Below are positions 44,703 to 53,006 of a stretch of DNA of 64,000 nt, piece by piece. The stretch's first letter is position 1. Each line of letters begins with the position of its first letter. The stretch lies in assembly GCA_902168185.1 (NCBI GenBank), contig CABHOV010000077.1, positions 178,823 to 242,822 of the forward strand, in the 5' to 3' direction. A program made the translations under genes and the position numbers. The DNA comes from an uncultured Bacteroides sp. Lineage in GTDB: Bacteria > Bacteroidota > Bacteroidia > Cytophagales > Cyclobacteriaceae. The notes under the pieces are model-generated. The model made no database searches. It saw nothing but the letters and a program-made list of their open reading frames with translations, and was not told the origin of the DNA.

Positions 44703-44824
44703 GAGCTCAAGTAACTAATTTTTTGGATTCTGGCACAGAAGATTAAGGAGGAAGCAAAGATTATTATTAGAAACATATGTTTATACCTTCAAAAAAAGCG
44801 CACAGTCGCAAAAAAAACTTTTCA

Positions 44825-44879
44825 TTACTAACTTGTAGAATGAACACTATATCTGTATATTCGTTCTACAAATTAGTAA
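44825..44879 (+). promoter_or_regulatory. Inverted-repeat operator overlapping the padR promoter
   Basis: TTACTAACTTGTAGAA (44825-44840) and TTCTACAAATTAGTAA (44864-44879) are inverted repeats with one mismatch. GAA/TTC (44842-44844/44860-44862) extends the arms after one more mismatch. Within it a promoter can be read: TTG at 44834-44836, 20 bases, then TATATTCG at 44857-44864 (close to TAnnTTTG). The start codon of padR is 4 bases beyond. A repressor bound here would cover both promoter boxes, so autoregulation by the PadR protein is likely. The PadR gene at 57732 has a repeat of the same design. Confidence 0.7.
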
Positions 44880-44882
44880 GGA

Positions 44883-45224
44883 ATGATTGAAACACGTTTA
44901 GGTGATTTCGAAGAAGTGCTTATGCTCATCATCGGAATCCTCGGTGAAGAAGATACCTACGCCTTCCGAATTGCCCAGGAATTTAAAACACAAACCAACC
45001 GGGCTGTTTCCATTGGCGCTGTACATTCTACACTTGACAGGCTTGAGAACAAAGGCTTCTTAAAATCGCAGACGAGAGAAGGTACCTCTGAAAGAGGCGC
45101 ACGGGTAAAACGTATTTACTCCCTTACCGCTTTAGGAAAACGTGTGTTAAAAGAGGCGATGGAATTTAAGCTTGGACTCTGGAAACAGTACCCGGCATTT
45201 TCGGCAAAATTCAATATGAGTTAA
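44883..45224 (+). CDS. PadR-family transcriptional regulator
   Basis: 113 residues with the PadR winged-helix pattern: LGDFEEVLMLIIGILGEEDTYAFRIAQEF, then the recognition helix region SIGAVHSTLDRLENKGFLKSQTREGTSERGARVKRIYSLTALGKRVL. It is short, with only a brief C-terminal dimerisation helix, as in the PadR proteins encoded next to Bacteroidota FtsX-type permeases. One base separates it from the permease gene. PadR proteins are usually repressors released by a ligand or stress signal; the palindrome over its own promoter supports autoregulation of the two-gene operon. Confidence 0.92.
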   Translation: MIETRLGDFEEVLMLIIGILGEEDTYAFRIAQEFKTQTNRAVSIGAVHSTLDRLENKGFLKSQTREGTSERGARVKRIYSLTALGKRVLKEAMEFKLGLWKQYPAFSAKFNMS

Positions 45225-45225
45225 G

Positions 45226-47841
45226 TTGAAACAACAAGATACTATACCAAAAGCAGCACTGCAGTTTCTCAGGCTTTTCCTCCGCCATGATTTAGTGGAT
45301 GAAGTAACGGGGGACCTGGAGGAGATGTATAGCTTTACGCGACTCACCCGGTCTAAATATATAGCAAGGTTAGTAATCTGGTTGGAGGTATTCAATTATA
45401 TACGACCCTTTGCGATCCGGAAACAAACAGTAACCCCTATAAATACGTGGCCTATGTATAAAAGCTATTTTAAAACCGCTTTTCGCAGCATGGTGCGAAA
45501 CAAACTGCATGCTTTCATTAATATAACCGGGCTGTCCGTGGGAATGGCTGTAACCATTGTTATAGCCTTGTGGATTGTCGATGAACTATCCTATGAAAAA
45601 CATTTTGATAAATATCCGCGCATCGGTCGTGTATTACAAAATGTTACCAATAACGGTGAGGTACAAACCTGGTGGACGCTTCCATGGCCGCTTGCAGAAG
45701 AACTGCGAAAGAACTACGGGAGTGATTTTTCCAACGTTGTACTTACAACGGGCCTTCAGCCACATTTGCTTACAACGGAAGACAACAAGCTAAACAAGAC
45801 AGGACTTTTTGCAGAGCAGGATTTCACAAAAATATTCTCGCTGGAAATGGTATATGGTTCTTCGCATACGCTGAAAGATCCTTCATCTATTTTGTTATCG
45901 GAAAGCACCGCGAAAGCATACTTCGGTGATAAAAACCCCTTGGGTGAAATCATAACCATCGACCGTGACAAGAAACTGGTTGTAAAAGTAGCGGGTGTAT
46001 ATAAAGATATGCCTTCAACTTCCGAATTCTCAAACCTCGAATTTATAGCATCATGGGATCTTTTATTCAACGCTACCGACTGGATAAGATCCATGAGCGA
46101 TCCCTGGAGGCCGAATGCCTTTGTAGTATATACTTTACTCGCCGAGCATGCTTCATTTGAAGGGGCATCAGAAAAAATCCGCGATGCAAAACTAAAAAAA
46201 GTAAATGAAGCACTGGCAAAGAAAAAGCCTGCACTGTTTATTCATCCCATGCAGGATTGGCATCTGCACTCGAAATTTAAAAACGGAGTAAAGGAAGGAG
46301 GCAGAATTGAATACGTTTGGCTATTTGGAGTCATCGGAGGTTTTGTGCTGCTAATGGCATGTATAAATTTTATGAACCTGAGTACCGCGCGGTCAGAGAA
46401 ACGTGCTAAGGAAGTCGGTATCCGTAAAGCAATCGGGTCACTGCGAAGTCAATTGATCTATCAGTTTTTCAGTGAATCTATACTCACAGCATTTTTCTCA
46501 CTGTTGCTTGCAATAGGCGTGGTGTATATGATGCTGCCATATTTCAATACCATCGCAGATAAGAACGTTTCCCTGCAATGGACGAACACAACCTGGTGGC
46601 TTACCGCAATACTTTTTTGCTTGGGTATAGGTATAATAGCCGGAAGTTATCCAGCATTATATCTTTCGTCTATTCAATCCAGCAAAGCTATAAAAGGTGC
46701 TTACAGAGCTGGACGCTATGCAGCTATTCCGCGGAAGATACTGGTCACCATTCAGTTCGCCGTTTCAATTGTACTGATTATCGGTACCGTGGTAGTATAC
46801 CTGCAAGTTCAGCACGCCAAAAACAGACCCATCGGTTACGACACCAATGGACTTGTAGCAATACCCATGGCGGATGAACTTCATACACATTTTGATGCTG
46901 TAAAAAATGAGCTCGAAGCAAACGGAACCATTTTGGCAATGGCAGAGGCGATGTCTCCTACAACGCAGCAATGGTCCAGCACCAGTCAACTGGATTGGAA
47001 TGGTAAAGATCCCGACCTGTCAGTTGATTTTGGCGTGATCAGTGGCTCCCATGACTATGGAAAGACTATCGGATGGGAGATTGTGATGGGGCGCGATTTC
47101 TCACGCGAGTATATATCTGATTCTACCGCCATCATACTCAACGAAGCGGCTGTAGAATATATGGGGCTGAAAAATCCAATTGGAGAAACTATACGATCGA
47201 GTAATGCGCCTTATACGGTTGTGGGCGTGGTGAAAGATATTATAACTTCATCGCCTTACAACCCCGTTACGCCAACACTATATTATTTATCAACGTGGCA
47301 GGAGAACTTCCTGGTTGCACGGCTCAGTCCGACTATAAGCCCAGCTGAAGCATTGACGAACATAGAAGCAGTATATAGTAAATACAACAACGAGGTTCCG
47401 TTTACATATGAATTCACTGATGAATCCTATGCTCGTAAGTTCGGAGATGAGGAGCGCGTGGGAACACTGTCCACTATATTTTCAACATTGGCAGTCTTCA
47501 TCAGTTGCTTGGGTATACTTGGGCTCTCATCTTTCATGGCGGAACAGCGCATGAAAGAAATAGGTGTGCGCAAAGTAATGGGCGCCTCTGTGCTCGACCT
47601 GTGGAAGTTGATGTCGCGGGATTTTGTACTGCTGGTAACTATAGCCAGCATCGTGGCCACCCCGATTGCTTATATAACTGTTTCATCATGGCTTGAAAAT
47701 TATAGGTATCACCTGGCCATGCCATGGTGGGCATTCATAGCAGCGGCTTTGGGTACTCTGCTCATTACACTGCTAACGGTAAGCTGGCATACTATAAATG
47801 CTGCTTCAATAAATCCGGTGAAGAGCCTGAGAGCAGAATAA
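45226..47841 (+). CDS. FtsX-family ABC transporter permease with N-terminal prefix domain (PadR-linked)
   Basis: 871 residues starting at a TTG (45226), one base after the padR stop; no ATG or GTG upstream fits, and translational coupling is likely. Residues 1-70 form the prefix domain of PadR-linked permeases (LRLFLRHDLVDEVTGDLEEMY). The FtsX part begins MYKSYFKTAFRSMVRNKLHAFI near 78, with TM1 near 98-120, a MacB-like periplasmic domain, and four central helices (YVWLFGVIGGFVLLMACINFM; ILTAFFSLLLAIGVVYMML; WLTAILFCLGIGIIAGSYPA; ILVTIQFAVSIVLIIGTVVV). A second periplasmic domain and three C-terminal helices follow. GIRKAIGSLRSQL and GVRKVMGASVLDL mark the halves. Its ATPase partner is encoded elsewhere. 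Confidence 0.9.
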   Translation: MKQQDTIPKAALQFLRLFLRHDLVDEVTGDLEEMYSFTRLTRSKYIARLVIWLEVFNYIRPFAIRKQTVTPINTWPMYKSYFKTAFRSMVRNKLHAFINITGLSVGMAVTIVIALWIVDELSYEKHFDKYPRIGRVLQNVTNNGEVQTWWTLPWPLAEELRKNYGSDFSNVVLTTGLQPHLLTTEDNKLNKTGLFAEQDFTKIFSLEMVYGSSHTLKDPSSILLSESTAKAYFGDKNPLGEIITIDRDKKLVVKVAGVYKDMPSTSEFSNLEFIASWDLLFNATDWIRSMSDPWRPNAFVVYTLLAEHASFEGASEKIRDAKLKKVNEALAKKKPALFIHPMQDWHLHSKFKNGVKEGGRIEYVWLFGVIGGFVLLMACINFMNLSTARSEKRAKEVGIRKAIGSLRSQLIYQFFSESILTAFFSLLLAIGVVYMMLPYFNTIADKNVSLQWTNTTWWLTAILFCLGIGIIAGSYPALYLSSIQSSKAIKGAYRAGRYAAIPRKILVTIQFAVSIVLIIGTVVVYLQVQHAKNRPIGYDTNGLVAIPMADELHTHFDAVKNELEANGTILAMAEAMSPTTQQWSSTSQLDWNGKDPDLSVDFGVISGSHDYGKTIGWEIVMGRDFSREYISDSTAIILNEAAVEYMGLKNPIGETIRSSNAPYTVVGVVKDIITSSPYNPVTPTLYYLSTWQENFLVARLSPTISPAEALTNIEAVYSKYNNEVPFTYEFTDESYARKFGDEERVGTLSTIFSTLAVFISCLGILGLSSFMAEQRMKEIGVRKVMGASVLDLWKLMSRDFVLLVTIASIVATPIAYITVSSWLENYRYHLAMPWWAFIAAALGTLLITLLTVSWHTINAASINPVKSLRAE

Positions 47842-47927
47842 GTAGGGGGGATGCGTGTAAAGAAAGGGCAGGAGTGCTCCTTCATCTTAGATAGACTTGA
47901 GCTGGTAACTCAGATTGGGTAATATAT

Positions 47928-47988
47928 ATCTTCTGTTATTTCAAAGTCACCCCGTGAGGTAAACTATGAAGTAACAGAAGATTTTTTT
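47928..47988 (+). terminator. Strong intrinsic terminator after the permease gene
   Basis: ATCTTCTGTTA (47928-47938) pairs perfectly with TAACAGAAGAT (47972-47982), and TTCA/TGAA extends the stem inside with one wobble. A run of T follows (to 47988). It terminates the padR-permease operon. Confidence 0.85.
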
Positions 47989-47996
47989 AGTGAGAG

Positions 47997-48524
47997 TTAT
48001 TTGCCTTCACTCCATGGGGGAGCAATTTTATTCATGCGTGCATAGGCTATCAGTTGTCCAAGGTGTTCGTTCGAGTGTCCAACGACAATAAGAATAGCTG
48101 ACATGTTGGTGTATTCTCCGGGGAATGGAAATTCTACTTTACTTGCTAACGATGCGTCAGGAGTATTTTTTATTGCACCCATAACCAGATCGTAAGACTT
48201 CTTGAGCTCAGCAGTAATGGCATCTTTTGTCTTCAGGTCTTTTTCCAGGGTTTCCATTTTAACACCTTCAGGAATTTTTGCACCGAGCTTGGAAGCGAAA
48301 AAATAATTCGCAGAAATAATGTGAGCACAAACTTCTGCTATCGAGCGAACACCTTTCTCGGGAGTCCAGCTATATTTATCTGCAGGAATAGCCTGTGCAA
48401 GTTGCATAACGTGGCCCGATACGAAGCTAAGCGAACCTGCTGTTTCCTTCTGGAATTGTCCCTGGCAAAACGCCATCGTAGAAAGTAAACATAGCAACAA
48501 TGTGGTAACAAATAATTTTTTCAT
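47997..48524 (-). CDS. Secreted DinB-like protein
   Basis: 175 residues from the ATG at 48524 (MKKLFVTTLLLCLLSTMAFC, signal peptide); a frame to 48605 would add 27 residues ahead of it. The mature part is a four-helix DinB/YfiT-type bundle: SLSFVSGHVMQLAQAIPADKYSWTPEKGVRSIAEVCAHIISANYFF, ..., AILIVVGHSNEHLGQLIAYARMN. The histidines in SGH, CAH and NEH are in the positions of the usual metal-binding triad. Family members are metal-dependent thiol transferases or unknown; an exported form suggests a periplasmic role. The gene stands alone. Confidence 0.87.
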   Translation of the reverse strand: MKKLFVTTLLLCLLSTMAFCQGQFQKETAGSLSFVSGHVMQLAQAIPADKYSWTPEKGVRSIAEVCAHIISANYFFASKLGAKIPEGVKMETLEKDLKTKDAITAELKKSYDLVMGAIKNTPDASLASKVEFPFPGEYTNMSAILIVVGHSNEHLGQLIAYARMNKIAPPWSEGK

Positions 48525-48648
48525 AATGAATTGGGGTTGGTGAAAATATAAGATCGTTAAAGATAGAAGAAGGGAACTATGATACCAACCATAGTGTGTT
48601 ATCACTAAATAAATATATACGATCGTCTATGAATGAATGGCCTTGCGC

Positions 48649-49620
48649 TTATTCGTAATATTCAAAAGCATCAATGATGTCAAGATAAACACCATCGAAT
48701 CCTGCATCCTGAATTTTGTTCAGATAAGAATCGCTGTTTTTGTAGATGATGTTTTGCCAGTCAGCCTCCCAGTATTTTACTTTATAGTTACCAGGCCAGT
48801 TCGGATTTTCGGCATCCATCCAGGAGGGCTTGGTTTTACTCCACTCGCTTTGCCAATAATATCGGTAGTCTTCAGCTTCCCCTATAGACATATAGGCAAT
48901 TACTTTTCGTTTACCACCACCGCTCTTTGTTTTTAGCTGAGCGATTTCACTGGCAGTAAGAGACGTGCCATCGTGAAAGAACAAGTCAATGATCAGGATA
49001 TCATAGCTTGTGTTTTTTAACGCCTCAAGAAAACCAGTGCGTGACGAGAAATTCTGAGGATCGAGCAGGTAAAGAAAATTTTTGGCATCGGATAATGAAT
49101 TGACGTCACCACTATGCACTTGGTAAGGTTCGCTCGCAGGAATGAAATCGAGCTCACGGTGCTCAGCAGCAAATGACAAATAACCATATGTGTTATTTAT
49201 AGTATAGGATGTTGATCGCTTGTTATCGGTAAAGCAATAGTCGGTGATGAGGATACTATTACCACTGCTTTGCGAGCGGTCGAGAAATGTTTTCAAATAG
49301 CTGGTAACACTGGAAGGAGTTGCTACATCATCTTCGTCATATCCATACAAGAAGTCTTCCTGACCATGGGCATCTATAGCGTCGAGGTAAGCCGTATGCA
49401 GTGCGCCATCGTCTTCTCCATTTTGTGTAACGAGTTCGATACCGTTCTGCGGAATGATCACAAAGTCTGGAGAAGTGCTTTTAGCTTTGGTACTGATGTT
49501 GATCACCAGATTTCGCATCTCTTCTTTATAGTCAACGGTTGATGCTGTATCATCATCATCTGAAGAACACGCTGAACTCAACGCGATAATACCAACAGCA
49601 AGTGATAGGGAGAATTTCAT
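48649..49620 (-). CDS. GH114-like (endo alpha-1,4-polygalactosaminidase family) lipoprotein
   Basis: 323 residues. The lipoprotein signal MKFSLSLAVGIIALSSAC is followed by an acidic SSDDDD linker. The C-terminal half fits the GH114 TIM-barrel fold: YDILIIDLFFHDG, KRKVIAYMSIGEAEDYRYYW, PSWMDAENPNWPGNYKVKYWEADWQNIIY and a closing strand GFDGVYLDIIDAFEYYE with two acidic residues. The family includes fungal endo alpha-1,4-polygalactosaminidase and bacterial PelA-type hydrolases acting on galactosamine-containing polysaccharides. Exact substrate is not readable. It is probably anchored on the cell surface or in the periplasm. Monocistronic. Confidence 0.87.
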   Translation of the reverse strand: MKFSLSLAVGIIALSSACSSDDDDTASTVDYKEEMRNLVINISTKAKSTSPDFVIIPQNGIELVTQNGEDDGALHTAYLDAIDAHGQEDFLYGYDEDDVATPSSVTSYLKTFLDRSQSSGNSILITDYCFTDNKRSTSYTINNTYGYLSFAAEHRELDFIPASEPYQVHSGDVNSLSDAKNFLYLLDPQNFSSRTGFLEALKNTSYDILIIDLFFHDGTSLTASEIAQLKTKSGGGKRKVIAYMSIGEAEDYRYYWQSEWSKTKPSWMDAENPNWPGNYKVKYWEADWQNIIYKNSDSYLNKIQDAGFDGVYLDIIDAFEYYE

Positions 49621-49686
49621 TCGGCAATGGTTTATAAGTTGATAACAATAACGGCTTTTATAGTGGATGATAACTTGACATAGCGC

Positions 49687-50577
49687 TCAAAGCGGATCAA
49701 CCTCAATTCCCTTTTTCCTCATCTCCGCTTGTATGTGCTCCAGGCGAGAATCATAAAACAATATGATGCTCTTCAGGTTTGGGAACTGATCGACATCTTC
49801 AAAAGACTGGATATTAAAGTCATCCGTAGAGCCGCTCCAGAATGGAATGATGTTCATGTAGATGTCATTACCGCCGTCTTGCATGAGCTCAACCACTTCC
49901 GGTGCCAACCGTTCGTCTATTTGTAATTGCTCGAAGTATTGCAGCGCCTCGGGTATGATGTCATACCCTTCCGAGTCTACATCGATGGTGCGTGCTTTGT
50001 GCCGTTTGGCGAACTCAAAGATGTCGAAGGGGGGGTGGACCAATTCTTTCTCGTACATCAATACCTGGATCACCGCTAGCTTGAAATTGAGATCCTTAAA
50101 CTGCAGGGGCTTGCCGTCAATAGCCTTAAACGCATAACGGTCGGGTTCGGGTATGACTTCAGGTGTATATTTGGAAATCTCAACAGTAAGAATCTCGTCC
50201 TGATCATTCAGGTCGAGGAATACCATCGTGTCACCGGCAATCCAATTGGCATGTGTATCCGTGGGTTTCTTTTTTGTCAACGTATAGGCCGGCAGCGGTA
50301 CGCCCGCGAGCGTAATAGCACCCTGAAAAATGGAAGCAGGGAGAAATTTGTAAGTCTTTTCTTTCTTGATCTCAAAAGCGATCGCGTCCACAACGGTTTC
50401 GTCCTTAGAATAGGCATAAACGCCCAGCGCATGCCAGGTGTAAATCGTATTAAACTTGACTTTATTGGTGACGGCGTCAGCGCCAAAAATATCTTTTACT
50501 GTATCGAGCGGCAGCGGAAAAGTGACGACCTGTTGGTCGATGGTGATCTGATGGGATAGAATAGAAACCGTATGCAT
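49687..50577 (-). CDS. Uncharacterised cytoplasmic protein, DUF6892-like
   Basis: 296 residues from the ATG at 50577 (MHTVSILSHQITIDQQ); an in-frame ATG at 50646 has no family support. The N-terminal half is beta-rich (VTNKVKFNTIYTWHALGVYAYSKD; ADTMVFLDL-type strands). The C-terminal half is alpha/beta (LNFKLAVIQVLMYEKELVHP, NDIYMNIIPFWSGSTDDFNIQSFEDVDQFPNLKSIILFYDS). From memory this resembles the DUF6892 family, sometimes seen near polymorphic-toxin loci, but I cannot confirm it. No signal peptide. The next upstream region holds a gene remnant and another orphan gene, consistent with an accessory patch. Confidence 0.7.
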   Translation of the reverse strand: MHTVSILSHQITIDQQVVTFPLPLDTVKDIFGADAVTNKVKFNTIYTWHALGVYAYSKDETVVDAIAFEIKKEKTYKFLPASIFQGAITLAGVPLPAYTLTKKKPTDTHANWIAGDTMVFLDLNDQDEILTVEISKYTPEVIPEPDRYAFKAIDGKPLQFKDLNFKLAVIQVLMYEKELVHPPFDIFEFAKRHKARTIDVDSEGYDIIPEALQYFEQLQIDERLAPEVVELMQDGGNDIYMNIIPFWSGSTDDFNIQSFEDVDQFPNLKSIILFYDSRLEHIQAEMRKKGIEVDPL

Positions 50578-50741
50578 GGCGTTGGAATAAAAACTAAAAA
50601 AGCAGCATCTGCTGGAAGTTAGCCGCAACGCCCGAATATACGACAACGATAATTCTCCACAAGTATACGGTTTCTAGCATTCAGCGGTCGGCAAATCTAT
50701 TTAACATAATATAAATTATATAACTTATTCTAAATCGTGGT

Positions 50742-50906
50742 CTAGGAGAAGGTCTTGCCAAGTTTGTCTATCGCACGGATACTCCCATCTGTAAACTTTG
50801 TCTGGTCATCAAATACTGCCTGAAATGAAAGTGTAGTTTCTCTAAAATCCTTAACAACTTCATCGCGGATATGAGGAAAGCAGTTACTGCTGCGTAGGTT
50901 GTTTTA
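50742..50906 (-). pseudogene. Coding remnant, about 53 codons without a start
   Basis: Read on the minus strand, the frame from 50903 to the TAG at 50742 is open and has a protein-like composition: it contains FPHIRDEVVKDFRETTLSFQ, then FDDQTKFTDGSIRAIDKLGK. It has no ATG, GTG or TTG in a sensible place and is preceded directly by an in-frame TAA (50906-50904). It is probably the 3' end of a gene whose front was deleted. The parent family is not recognised. It lies between two orphan genes on the same strand. Confidence 0.45.
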
Positions 50907-50923
50907 CACAGCATCCGTCTATG

Positions 50924-51352
50924 TTATCCCCAATCCACCATAATCAATGAGTTGCTTTCTACAGCATGCTCTAACATTACTTCAAGCTCCTTTAAACCAT
51001 CATCTGCAAAATCTCTATTCGCCTGAGATACGACTGCATAAATTGGCTGAGGCTCGAACGCAAGTACCACTAAATAATCTTCTTCATTTCGGTAACCGAC
51101 AGAGCTGTCAAAGTCCAATGCCAATAGATAAAAAATATAATTATGGATTGGAGGTATATTATATACTTCTCCTTTCCAAACTGAGTGTGGATCTTTCAAT
51201 AATTTGTTAAAAATCTCTGCTTTAGAGGTATATATTTGGTTGATCTTTTTCTTTTTGTCGTTGTTAATTTCAAATAAGCCACACGTTTTGTTTTCGCTGA
51301 TGATGGCGTCAGCGTTTCTTTCAATTTCCGTAAAATTTAATATTACTGACAT
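50924..51352 (-). CDS. Small protein of unknown function
   Basis: 142 residues, no signal peptide, AT-rich codon choice. It starts MSVILNFTEIERNADAIISE and carries a Lys-rich stretch (NNDKKKKINQIY). The middle is hydrophobic and aromatic (VYNIPPIHNYIFYLLALDFD), and it ends VMLEHAVESNSLIMVDWG. It is acidic overall. I do not recognise the family; size, composition and the neighbouring remnant would fit an immunity-type protein, but this is only a guess. Its stop lies 18 bases from the remnant frame. Confidence 0.65.
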   Translation of the reverse strand: MSVILNFTEIERNADAIISENKTCGLFEINNDKKKKINQIYTSKAEIFNKLLKDPHSVWKGEVYNIPPIHNYIFYLLALDFDSSVGYRNEEDYLVVLAFEPQPIYAVVSQANRDFADDGLKELEVMLEHAVESNSLIMVDWG

Positions 51353-51470
51353 AAGCTATTGCTAAATTCTAATTTAGATGGCAGGCAAGATAATACTTTG
51401 GCTTCAGAGTCAGAATTAAAAAATTGTGACTCAAAAGCTGACGTTAAGAATAGCGTTGCTATATTTCAAT

Positions 51471-52271
51471 ATGCTAATAGAACAAGAGCGACTCACCTAC
51501 TGGATTGATAACTTCTATGGTTACGGCTCATGGGATGCGCAGATCTGGTATATAGGATATGAGGAAAGCGGTGGTGATTTACCTGAAGATGTAGCGGAGA
51601 AGTTTAACTATTTATTCGACTCAGGAAAGACGTTTGAAACACTCTGTGATATTCGCGAAGTATACCGGCATGTTGCATTCAGATCGGGTGGCTCAAAGGC
51701 TGGTATAGTTTCCAATCTCTATGAGTATAGATTCGATCGCAACGCTACGCTGCACGGTGTTTGGAAAAATCTGATTGCCTTTGCACACGGTTACCGAAGT
51801 GAAGAACTTACGGACGTGCTTGCATACCAACAACAGCGATTTCTTTTACCTGACGCGCGGAAGGAAGCGTTGATCAAGCTATATCCCCTACCTTGTCCGC
51901 ATAATCATGGCTGGTATTATAGCTGGCTGGATTTGCCACAACTGAGTTTTTTGAAGAGTCGTGCATTATACCAGGACCATGTATATAAGGCGCGTATTGA
52001 TCGCATTGTTGAAAATATTGCTGCATATAGACCGAAGGTTGTATTGATGTATGGCATGGATAACATTAACATGCTTAAACAATCGGTGCAAAGAGTTTTT
52101 ACAGATATATCTTTTAAAATGGTTAAAGCTGTCAAACGGCAACTTCCACAGTATCATCATGCAGATCTTGGTGGCACTACGCTACTGATTACTACGCAGG
52201 TTCCTGCTCTACGCCATAATCGGATTGAGACCGGTTTCGACTGGCTGGAGTTGGGAAAAACAGTACGATGA
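51471..52271 (+). CDS. Uncharacterised protein, possibly uracil-DNA-glycosylase-like fold
   Basis: 266 residues from the ATG at 51471 (MLIEQERLTYWIDNFYGYGS); a GTG at 51426 in the same frame is an alternative. The sequence DAQIWYIGYEESGGD near 15-30 resembles the first active-site strand of the uracil-DNA glycosylase superfamily (a hydrophobic strand, then G and acidic residues). Later strands PKVVLMYGMDN and GTTLLITTQVPALRHNR could be the strand and the HP-like loop, but I cannot identify the catalytic motifs with confidence. No signal or TM segment. TATATTTC just upstream of the ATG might be a -7 box. Function unassigned. Confidence 0.75.
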   Translation: MLIEQERLTYWIDNFYGYGSWDAQIWYIGYEESGGDLPEDVAEKFNYLFDSGKTFETLCDIREVYRHVAFRSGGSKAGIVSNLYEYRFDRNATLHGVWKNLIAFAHGYRSEELTDVLAYQQQRFLLPDARKEALIKLYPLPCPHNHGWYYSWLDLPQLSFLKSRALYQDHVYKARIDRIVENIAAYRPKVVLMYGMDNINMLKQSVQRVFTDISFKMVKAVKRQLPQYHHADLGGTTLLITTQVPALRHNRIETGFDWLELGKTVR

Positions 52272-52313
52272 GATTGATAATTACTTTCAGGATTTTCTAC
52301 AGAGACAAAGCAA

Positions 52314-52895
52314 TCACCCAAGTACCGACAAAGCAGTTTTAATGATGTCATCAAAATAGGCTTTGTCTGTGGTGGACTTTGCAGATACCTGTATACCTTT
52401 TATAGTGGTTAGGAAAAAACGGGTAATCGCCATTGCGTCTTGCCGGTTAGTGATTTCTCCGCTTTGTTGCCCCTTTTGTATTGCAAGATGAAAAGCCTCT
52501 TCAATCTGTTTTTCATTTTTGCAAAGCATATCTCTTACCTCGATATCATGTGGAGCTACCTCTACTTCGGCATTTACCATAAAGCAGCCCTTATGCTGTT
52601 TATCACTCAGTAAGTTATTGACGACTAACTCTAACAGCTGCTTGATCGCTTCCCTCGAAGATGTTGCATTGGTCGCTATATTATACATTGCGCTTCCAGA
52701 AGTATTCTGATAGAACTCCAGTGCCTTTAAATATAGCGTATGCTTATCTCCATAGGTATCATAGAGGCTTGAACGGCTTATGCCCAATGAATCTACCAGA
52801 TCCTGCATAGACGTACCGTTGTATCCCTTAAGCCAGAAAACGGACACGGCTTTATTTAATACTTCGCTTTCATCAAAATCTTTTGTTCGTGCCAT
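52314..52895 (-). CDS. TetR/AcrR-family transcriptional regulator
   Basis: 193 residues. An N-terminal TetR helix-turn-helix at about 10-55: FDESEVLNKAVSVFWLKGYNGTSMQDLVDSLGISRSSLYDTYGDKHTLY. The C-terminal ligand domain is helical (EAIKQLLELVVNNLLSDKQHKGCFMVNAEVEVAP), close to the TetR_C type of AcrR repressors that control short-chain dehydrogenase genes. It probably represses the SDR gene immediately upstream on the same strand, where two identical 19-base sites lie. A -7 box TAGCTTTG occurs at 52931-52924 (minus), 29 bases before the ATG. Confidence 0.93.
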   Translation of the reverse strand: MARTKDFDESEVLNKAVSVFWLKGYNGTSMQDLVDSLGISRSSLYDTYGDKHTLYLKALEFYQNTSGSAMYNIATNATSSREAIKQLLELVVNNLLSDKQHKGCFMVNAEVEVAPHDIEVRDMLCKNEKQIEEAFHLAIQKGQQSGEITNRQDAMAITRFFLTTIKGIQVSAKSTTDKAYFDDIIKTALSVLG

Positions 52896-52923
52896 AACGA
52901 AAAAAGCCTTACCTATTTAAAGG

Positions 52924-52931
52924 CAAAGCTA
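52924..52931 (-). promoter_or_regulatory. -7 promoter box of the tetR-type gene
   Basis: Minus-strand TAGCTTTG is an exact match to TAnnTTTG, 29 bases before the ATG. No TTG is found at the proper distance. It gives the regulator its own promoter, separate from that of the SDR gene. Confidence 0.45.
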
Positions 52932-53006
52932 TTCATTTTTTAAATACGGGTAATACTAGCCTTTCATAACGGAAACGCCAAAAACGAAACCATCGTTCAT
53001 TGATAA

